25,839 nt of DNA from IMG/VR virus record IMGVR_UViG_3300009605_000123, positions 1 to 25,839 of that record. The stretch is one strand, 5' to 3'. Positions 20,973 through 25,839 of the stretch are shown in pieces. The notes under the pieces are model-generated. The model worked only from the letters and a program-made list of their open reading frames with translations, was not told the origin of the DNA and did no database searches. A program made the translations under genes and the position numbers. Source of the DNA: a virus. The first letter of the stretch is position 1. Every line of letters begins with the position of its first letter.

Positions 20973-23408
20973 TTATCGATCAATAGTATTCTTCATCATA
21001 TCAATACCTGCTTTTAATCCTTCTATAGATTCCTTTGACTCTAAAGTCGCATTATCAGCGGCTATCTTAACTCCAAGCCTTGCCCCTTCTTTCCTTTCTT
21101 CAGAATCAATACGTTCTTTTTCTACAGCTATTGTCTTATCTTTCGATAAATTATCTGCCTGAATCTTCATCATATCCACACGCATCTTATGTTTAAGTTC
21201 AGTCTCTTTTATCTCAAGTTCTTTTCTTTGGATAATATTTAAAGGGTTTTGGTCTTCTTCATTTTTCTTTTTCTGTGCGGCTTCGGCCTGATCTTTTTTA
21301 AGTAATTTATCAGCGGCTTTAACAATCGTAGAAGAAAGCTGATACTCAAGATCTTCCGGCAACGGTTCATTAGGATCGGGTAAAGGGGCACCAAGTTGTA
21401 ATTCAATTTCTTTTCTGTACTGCAATGCAATATGTTCTGCAATATGTTCAGACATAGCACCCTGAATAGCAGAAGCAAAAGGAGACTGACCAACCATTTC
21501 CCTAATTTTTGGATCGTTTGTAAATGCCATATGTACCTGAATATGTGCTTCATGATCCTGATAAGAAAAAGCCTTGATGGCTTCCTGCTTTAAAACACGC
21601 ATATTTTCAGTGACAGGGTCATATGGTTTTACTTCATCAGGAAGCTCAATAATTTTATCTGCATCCTTGATACCAAGAACCTCAAGCATTTGTCGATGTA
21701 AAAGACCAAGGTCATATAACTGAGGTGCTTGCTGTGCTAACTGCAATGCGGCTTGATACTGAATCACTTTCTGTGACATGGTTGCCGCATTCGGATCGGA
21801 TACAGGTATCACATCAACCCGACCATCAAAGTCCTGCTTTCTAGATACAGAAACATCTTCCATATAGTCATATGTTTCAGGCATAAAGTCATGAACAATA
21901 TTAGATATTAATTTTAGTTCTTTTCTAAGTGAAGCATGAAGCCTAGCCTGTACACCGGACATCACTTTCATGGATCTTTCTAAAAGAGCAAGTGTGGTTC
22001 CCACAGGAGCATTTGCATTAGTCGATGAAATATCAATATCGGCAACCGAGCCTATTCTTCTTCCCTCCTCCACAATATTAGTCAAAAGAGAATACAAGAC
22101 CTGACTTGGTTCTTTGTAAGGAAGCATATAAATATTATCTTTTATTGCTCCACCGGGAATATCCACATCCCTGAATTCACCGGGGGTTAAAGGACTGTCA
22201 TTCCCTTTTACCCTAAGACCTCTTGCTTTAAGACCCGCAGGTAAATTTGATAAAGTTCCTGCATCGACAAGCTGTCTAAGAATAGAAGTCGCAGACTTGG
22301 CAAGTCCACCCATTAAATGTATTAGACCTGTTCCATAAAATCCAAGACCGGGAAGGTATCGATAATGAGTAAAGTGCATACGTTTTTCTTTTCTTGGATC
22401 ATCTTCATACCAGTTCCTACGAATCGATAATATTTTATTTCCTGTTTTACTAATGGTAATAATATAAGGTCTTGCTATTTCATCAGGATCTTCAAACGGC
22501 TCAGGAAGGTTTATATCAACGTGCATTTCAAGAAGAGTGTATCGGTCATCATCTTCTGTATTAAATGCAGATTCCCCATCTAATTCATTTTCTTTTCTAG
22601 TAATATCATTGAGTTCAAAAGAAGGATCAGATAACTCTATGTCAGAATAAAAACCGGAAAGCATTAACTTGCGTATTTCATTTGTTGTTTTTTTCATGAC
22701 ATGGGTAAATCTTGGGCAAGACTCAAGATCAGAGGCACCATACTCCACCACAAAATCTTCAGCAGGGACAAACATAGCGACAGGTTTTTCACTGATCGGG
22801 TCAAAATAAACTTTTTTAAACGCAGATCCCGCTAAAGGAAGTTTAAACAATAACTGTTCAAATTCATCACGATACTCTGTCATCTTTTCCGTCAAAAGAT
22901 AATTAAGTTCATCCTCGACCCTAGATGCCTGTTTTGATTTCTTAGGATCTATCACTCCAAGTATCTGCGTTCTTACCGGGCCTGATGCAGGAAATATTTC
23001 AGTAATTGCCTGAGCCTGAAAACGAACCACAGCCTCGGTTAATATAGGATGATAAACACCACAGGCACCCATCCAAGGCTGATCCCTTTCCTCAATCTTT
23101 AAACCAAGAAGGTCAAGACCCTTAACATAAGCCCTCGACCAATCCTTTCTTGACTGAACATCATTCTCATAAGAACTGACAAGCTCTGAACCCAAAGCCT
23201 GAAGATCACCATCATCTATAAAATCTGCATAATTGGAATCATGGTCAGGGCCAACAATTTCTTCCTGCATTTGCTCATCAAAAATAATTGTTGTCGAGCC
23301 ATCTCCTTCATCAATACTGACTGCATCCGGATTCACAATCTCTATTTCTATTTCTTCTGTATCCGTTTCTTCTGTAACAAAAGGTAAATAGGCTTTATCC
23401 ACACTCAT
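20973..23408 (-). CDS. portal protein (P22/SU10-type)
   Basis: An 811-aa protein. Residues 1-70 are acidic and variable. The conserved core includes RKDWSRAYVKGLDLLGLKIE (about 86-105), VYHPILTEAVVRFQAQAITE (118-137), LFKLPLAGSAFKKVYFDPIS (186-205), YRYLPGLGFYGTGLIHLMGG and ASILRQLVDAGTLSNLPA-like segments, and SSTNANAPVGTTLALLERSM. The C-terminal 120 residues are a long charged helix (QRKELEIKETELKHKMRVDM), as in portals with a barrel or extended tail. It forms the DNA-entry ring that docks terminase and later the adaptors. The start overlaps the terminase stop (TGATG). Confidence 0.9.
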   Translation of the reverse strand: MSVDKAYLPFVTEETDTEEIEIEIVNPDAVSIDEGDGSTTIIFDEQMQEEIVGPDHDSNYADFIDDGDLQALGSELVSSYENDVQSRKDWSRAYVKGLDLLGLKIEERDQPWMGACGVYHPILTEAVVRFQAQAITEIFPASGPVRTQILGVIDPKKSKQASRVEDELNYLLTEKMTEYRDEFEQLLFKLPLAGSAFKKVYFDPISEKPVAMFVPAEDFVVEYGASDLESCPRFTHVMKKTTNEIRKLMLSGFYSDIELSDPSFELNDITRKENELDGESAFNTEDDDRYTLLEMHVDINLPEPFEDPDEIARPYIITISKTGNKILSIRRNWYEDDPRKEKRMHFTHYRYLPGLGFYGTGLIHLMGGLAKSATSILRQLVDAGTLSNLPAGLKARGLRVKGNDSPLTPGEFRDVDIPGGAIKDNIYMLPYKEPSQVLYSLLTNIVEEGRRIGSVADIDISSTNANAPVGTTLALLERSMKVMSGVQARLHASLRKELKLISNIVHDFMPETYDYMEDVSVSRKQDFDGRVDVIPVSDPNAATMSQKVIQYQAALQLAQQAPQLYDLGLLHRQMLEVLGIKDADKIIELPDEVKPYDPVTENMRVLKQEAIKAFSYQDHEAHIQVHMAFTNDPKIREMVGQSPFASAIQGAMSEHIAEHIALQYRKEIELQLGAPLPDPNEPLPEDLEYQLSSTIVKAADKLLKKDQAEAAQKKKNEEDQNPLNIIQRKELEIKETELKHKMRVDMMKIQADNLSKDKTIAVEKERIDSEERKEGARLGVKIAADNATLESKESIEGLKAGIDMMKNTIDR

Positions 23409-24940
23409 CAGTAATACTCCACAGGTCTTTTATAACTTATATCCTCTTCCCACTCATCCATCTCAACCCTCAGCCATCCACCTTGACGGAATCGCAGAAG
23501 TGCCTGAGTCATTGAGTCAACAAGATCATCATGATCTCCTGAAGGAAAAGCGGCACACTCCTCAATCATCTCATCTGCCCACCTAGTAGCAGGATACCAG
23601 ACTACACCGGAAGCGAACAAATCACTAACAGCATTCACCCTTGCAATCTTATCCTGACCCCTGCTTGGTGTAAATTCCTGAACAGGAATTCCCATTGCTC
23701 TTAACTCAAATACAAGCGGGGCACCGGAAGCCTTGGCTTCAATAATCAACTGATCAGGTTCCCATTCCCAATACGTTTCATGTGCCACACGTTTCAATTC
23801 AGGAAATTCCATTTTTGATTTAAAACTATCAAGCAATATAAGGTTTGGTGTTTCTATTCCGGATTCATTTGGTTTATGAAAAACACCCCATGTAGAACAA
23901 GCACTGTAATCTGATCTTTGTGTTTTTAAAAAAGCAGTATCCCAAGACTGAATAATTATTTCGCATGGGGGAGGATCATCATCAGGCCACTCTCTCCACC
24001 AATCTCTTTTTATAAGTGCCCCTTCTTCTGAAGTTGGGTCTTGTTGGTACTGTGCATTCCATTTGGCAACCGGGAGTTCTGCTTTTAGAGACTCAAGTTC
24101 AGGAAGTTCCCAAAACTCAGGCCATAGTGCCTTACCTGATGGTAAAATAGCAGGAAGTTCTATAACTTCCCAACCATCGGCACCCTCTCTTCTTGATGCA
24201 GATTTTATAATTTGACCCGTTAAATCCCTCGTACTCCAACGAGTCATCACTAAAATAATAGATCCGCCGGGCTGAAGTCTCTGTCTTGGCCCTGATGTAT
24301 ACCATTCATAAACCTTGTCATACACTTCAGGGTTATATGCACCGAGTGCGGCATCCTGCTCTGAATGCGGATCATCAATAATTAATATATCTGCACCTTT
24401 ACCAGTAACCGCACCACCAACACCTATGGCAAAATATTCACCACCTTTATTGGTTGACCAACGACCTGCGGCTTTACTGTCTGAAGCTAAAGTTATGTCA
24501 GGGAAAATATCTTTAAAATCCTGCTGACCAAAAAGATTTCTAACCTTCCTGCCAAAGTTAACCGCAAGCTCTGCTGTATGTGCTGTTTGAATAACTTTCT
24601 TTTCCGGGTTCCTGCCTAAAAACCATGCAGGAAACAGATAACTAGCAAATTCACTCTTGGTATGCCTTGGAGGCATATTAATAATTAATCGTTTTAACTT
24701 TCCATTAGCTACATCCTGAAATGCCTCTGCCATAATCTCATGATGTCTTCCACCAATAAAGCTAGGCCATGCATGACGAACAAACTGAAGAAAATCTACC
24801 CTTGATCCTTCCTTTATCTTTGCAGTTTCTAAATTCCTGACAAGTTCAAGTATTTCTTTTTTTTCTTCATAAGGAAGTTTTTCTATTGCAGACAGTCTGC
24901 TTTTTATTTCCTTTGCAAGATCAACCTTGGCAACAGTCAT
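23408..24940 (-). CDS. terL: terminase large subunit
   Basis: A 510-aa packaging motor. ATPase part: Walker A-like loop PPRHTKSE at 90-97 (a variant with Thr-Lys-Ser), Walker B ILIIDDPHSE at 185-194, coupling motif VMTRWS at 231-236. Nuclease part: Asp334 in QSWDTA, Glu401 in LIIEAKASGAPL, and the pair Asp471-Asp472 in HDDLVDSMTQAL, which fit RNase H-like metal ligands. The N-terminal region FVRHAWPSFIGGRHH is common to this terminase group. It cuts and pumps phage DNA through the portal. No small terminase subunit is seen in the window. Its ATG shares a base with the stop of the nuclease-like gene upstream. Confidence 0.95.
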   Translation of the reverse strand: MTVAKVDLAKEIKSRLSAIEKLPYEEKKEILELVRNLETAKIKEGSRVDFLQFVRHAWPSFIGGRHHEIMAEAFQDVANGKLKRLIINMPPRHTKSEFASYLFPAWFLGRNPEKKVIQTAHTAELAVNFGRKVRNLFGQQDFKDIFPDITLASDSKAAGRWSTNKGGEYFAIGVGGAVTGKGADILIIDDPHSEQDAALGAYNPEVYDKVYEWYTSGPRQRLQPGGSIILVMTRWSTRDLTGQIIKSASRREGADGWEVIELPAILPSGKALWPEFWELPELESLKAELPVAKWNAQYQQDPTSEEGALIKRDWWREWPDDDPPPCEIIIQSWDTAFLKTQRSDYSACSTWGVFHKPNESGIETPNLILLDSFKSKMEFPELKRVAHETYWEWEPDQLIIEAKASGAPLVFELRAMGIPVQEFTPSRGQDKIARVNAVSDLFASGVVWYPATRWADEMIEECAAFPSGDHDDLVDSMTQALLRFRQGGWLRVEMDEWEEDISYKRPVEYY

Positions 24941-25395
24941 TAAAACAAACGCTCCCCTAACTTATGTATATTAGACCACCTAAAAAAATGCATAGATTCT
25001 TTGTCCATTGGATCGTTCCTGTCAAATCGACCACACATGGCAATCTTACTTTCTTTGTCCGAACAGTTAAAATAAAAAACACCATCCGGAGTGTGAACTA
25101 TAATATATACAGGAACAGAAAAATCTTTTGAAGCATTCCTGCACTTATATATTTTGTTACTGCTAATCATAAAATCAGGAAACAGTTTATTTTCTTTATT
25201 CCTAGTTTTTACTTCAGTAAAACATTTGATCACATAAGAAGAAGTGCCCTGTTCTCTATGTATCAGAGCAAAGTCCATAAAGTATTTATTTGGGAGTTTA
25301 AAGTAATTACAGTTCCAAGCAGAAGAAACAAAGTCAATAACAGATCTTTCACGTTGAACATCTTCTGATTTCTCATATAGAGGTCTAGTGCCCAT
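24940..25395 (-). CDS. small PD-(D/E)XK nuclease-like protein
   Basis: A 151-aa protein, first of the operon. The pattern fits a PD-(D/E)XK nuclease core: Glu16 in an N-terminal helix, Asp41 in FMDFALIH, then Glu61-Val-Lys63 in FTEVKTRN, followed by a helix and strand (YKCRNASKDFSVPVYIIVHT). It occupies the position where a small terminase subunit often lies. It could nick or trim DNA during packaging, or act in host takeover; these are inferences. The ATG at 25395 has a TAGGA site 11 nt upstream. The non-coding repeat region begins directly before it. Confidence 0.65.
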   Translation of the reverse strand: MGTRPLYEKSEDVQRERSVIDFVSSAWNCNYFKLPNKYFMDFALIHREQGTSSYVIKCFTEVKTRNKENKLFPDFMISSNKIYKCRNASKDFSVPVYIIVHTPDGVFYFNCSDKESKIAMCGRFDRNDPMDKESMHFFRWSNIHKLGERLF

Positions 25396-25463
25396 AAATA
25401 GTATTATCCTAGTGAATGATACTCAAACTTTTTTTAAAAACTTGAAATTTTGGTGAAAATATG

Positions 25464-25618
25464 ATATTTTATTATCAATGTATTGTTAGGATCATTCCAT
25501 ACTAACAGATACTGTTTTCAAATAATATCAAAATATCCTGAGTTGTTCCCTAACTCACTGACTCCTAACAATATTAGACATATTGTTATTAGACCTGATT
25601 ACATTGATAATAAAATAT
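25464..25618. repeat. 19-bp inverted repeat with nested 11-bp inverted repeat
   Basis: Outer arms 25464-25482 (ATATTTTATTATCAATGTA) and 25600-25618 are perfect reverse complements. Inside, 25481-25491 (TATTGTTAGGA) and 25563-25573 (TCCTAACAATA) form a second perfect pair. A 26-nt stretch with a repeated TATTAGAC interrupts the right side. A cruciform or structured RNA is possible. Confidence 0.8.
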
Positions 25619-25807
25619 TTAATTGGGCACAATCTCAAGATATATTTTTCATTATGCTCCTGAACCTAATTGCCTTACCGGGGTGGTTACTATATATCAC
25701 TCACTGTAAAACAACATCCCATATTTAGTTAGGGCACCTCCTCAAAATTATGTAATCGTATGATCGGAACACTATGTATACACACACCCAGTGGGCACCC
25801 GCGTACA

Positions 25808-25829
25808 GGGGGGTACGGGGTGGGTGGGG
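25808..25829 (+). other. G-quadruplex motif
   Basis: Four G-runs of 6, 4, 3 and 4 bases (25808-25813, 25817-25820, 25822-25824, 25826-25829) are separated by loops TAC, T and T. Short loops favour a stable parallel quadruplex. It is exceptional in this AT-rich window and lies at its right edge. Confidence 0.75.
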
Positions 25830-25839
25830 TCATGCGTGA

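Larger units (their letters stand above)
25396..25839. other. non-coding, repeat-rich leader region at right edge
   Basis: The only long stretch (444 nt) without a credible gene. It is very AT-rich up to about 25730 and then abruptly GC-rich to the window end. It holds the 19-bp and 11-bp inverted repeats, two direct copies of TATTGTTA exactly 100 nt apart (25481 and 25581), and a G-quadruplex motif at the end. I found no convincing sigma70 promoter for the packaging operon here. Possible roles are packaging start, genome end, replication origin or operon control. Confidence 0.6.

Noticed and set aside
21239-21553. Open frame of 104 codons within the portal gene on the same strand
   Set aside because: A shifted-frame shadow of the portal helix-rich C-terminal region with implausible composition.
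25483-25728. Plus-strand open frame of 81 codons in the right-hand non-coding region
   Set aside because: Starts at TTG without a ribosome site, is opposite to all other genes, runs through both inverted repeats and has no recognisable protein features.
1-25839. tRNA genes, integrase, transposase or antiphage defence genes
   Set aside because: No cloverleaf-like sequences or hallmark motifs were seen; all credible genes fit virion assembly or adjacent unknowns.

Overview
The window looks like the morphogenesis half of an uncultured, tailed, AT-rich marine bacteriophage, probably podovirus-like. Every credible gene lies on the minus strand. Genes are tightly packed with short gaps or ATGA/TAATG overlaps, so transcription runs from right (about 25.4 kb) to left. 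I infer a marine phage from the low GC and from many small proteins (ARYWSC-type basic protein, YGLRPV-type capsid neighbour, 22-aa PSVSGTG repeats) that I recognise from marine viral metagenomes. No host marker such as a tRNA or integrase is present. A bacterial host is inferred from Shine-Dalgarno starts and a phage GroES-like protein; the host taxon cannot be fixed.

Layout in transcription order. (1) 25.84-25.40 kb is non-coding and repeat-rich: a strong G-quadruplex motif at the window edge and a 19-bp inverted repeat with a nested 11-bp one. (2) 25.4-20.4 kb is packaging and head start: a small PD-(D/E)XK-like nuclease, terminase large subunit, portal, a 60-aa protein and a GroES-like co-chaperonin. 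(3) 20.4-17.3 kb is the capsid block: scaffold-like coiled-coil protein, a conserved 148-aa protein, a 220-aa capsid-associated protein and a gpT-like HK97-fold major capsid protein, closed by an intrinsic terminator. (4) From a candidate promoter at about 17.3 kb down to 9.5 kb come small structural proteins, five lysine-rich basic proteins, two head-to-tail adaptor-like proteins and a nucleotide-sugar/DUF115-like protein. (5) 9.3-2.9 kb is tail and fibre genes: a 755-aa protein of 22-aa repeats carrying a cupredoxin-like domain, a 387-aa fibre, and a duplicated fibre-plus-small-helical-protein module. (6) 2.9-0 kb holds a large propeller/nozzle-like tail protein, a 91-aa protein and two membrane proteins, the last cut by the window edge.

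The genes fit one virion-building programme. The terminase fills a portal-bearing procapsid built from scaffold and major capsid protein, possibly helped by a GroES-like cap; adaptors and nozzle close the head; fibres and repeat proteins decorate the tail.

The least explained signals are a near-perfect palindrome (core TACCTAGGTA) in four intergenic gaps about 3.6-5.7 kb apart, the copper-site-like domain in the repeat protein, the spread of one repeat unit to the ends of other proteins, and the inverted-repeat/G-quadruplex region upstream of the packaging genes.
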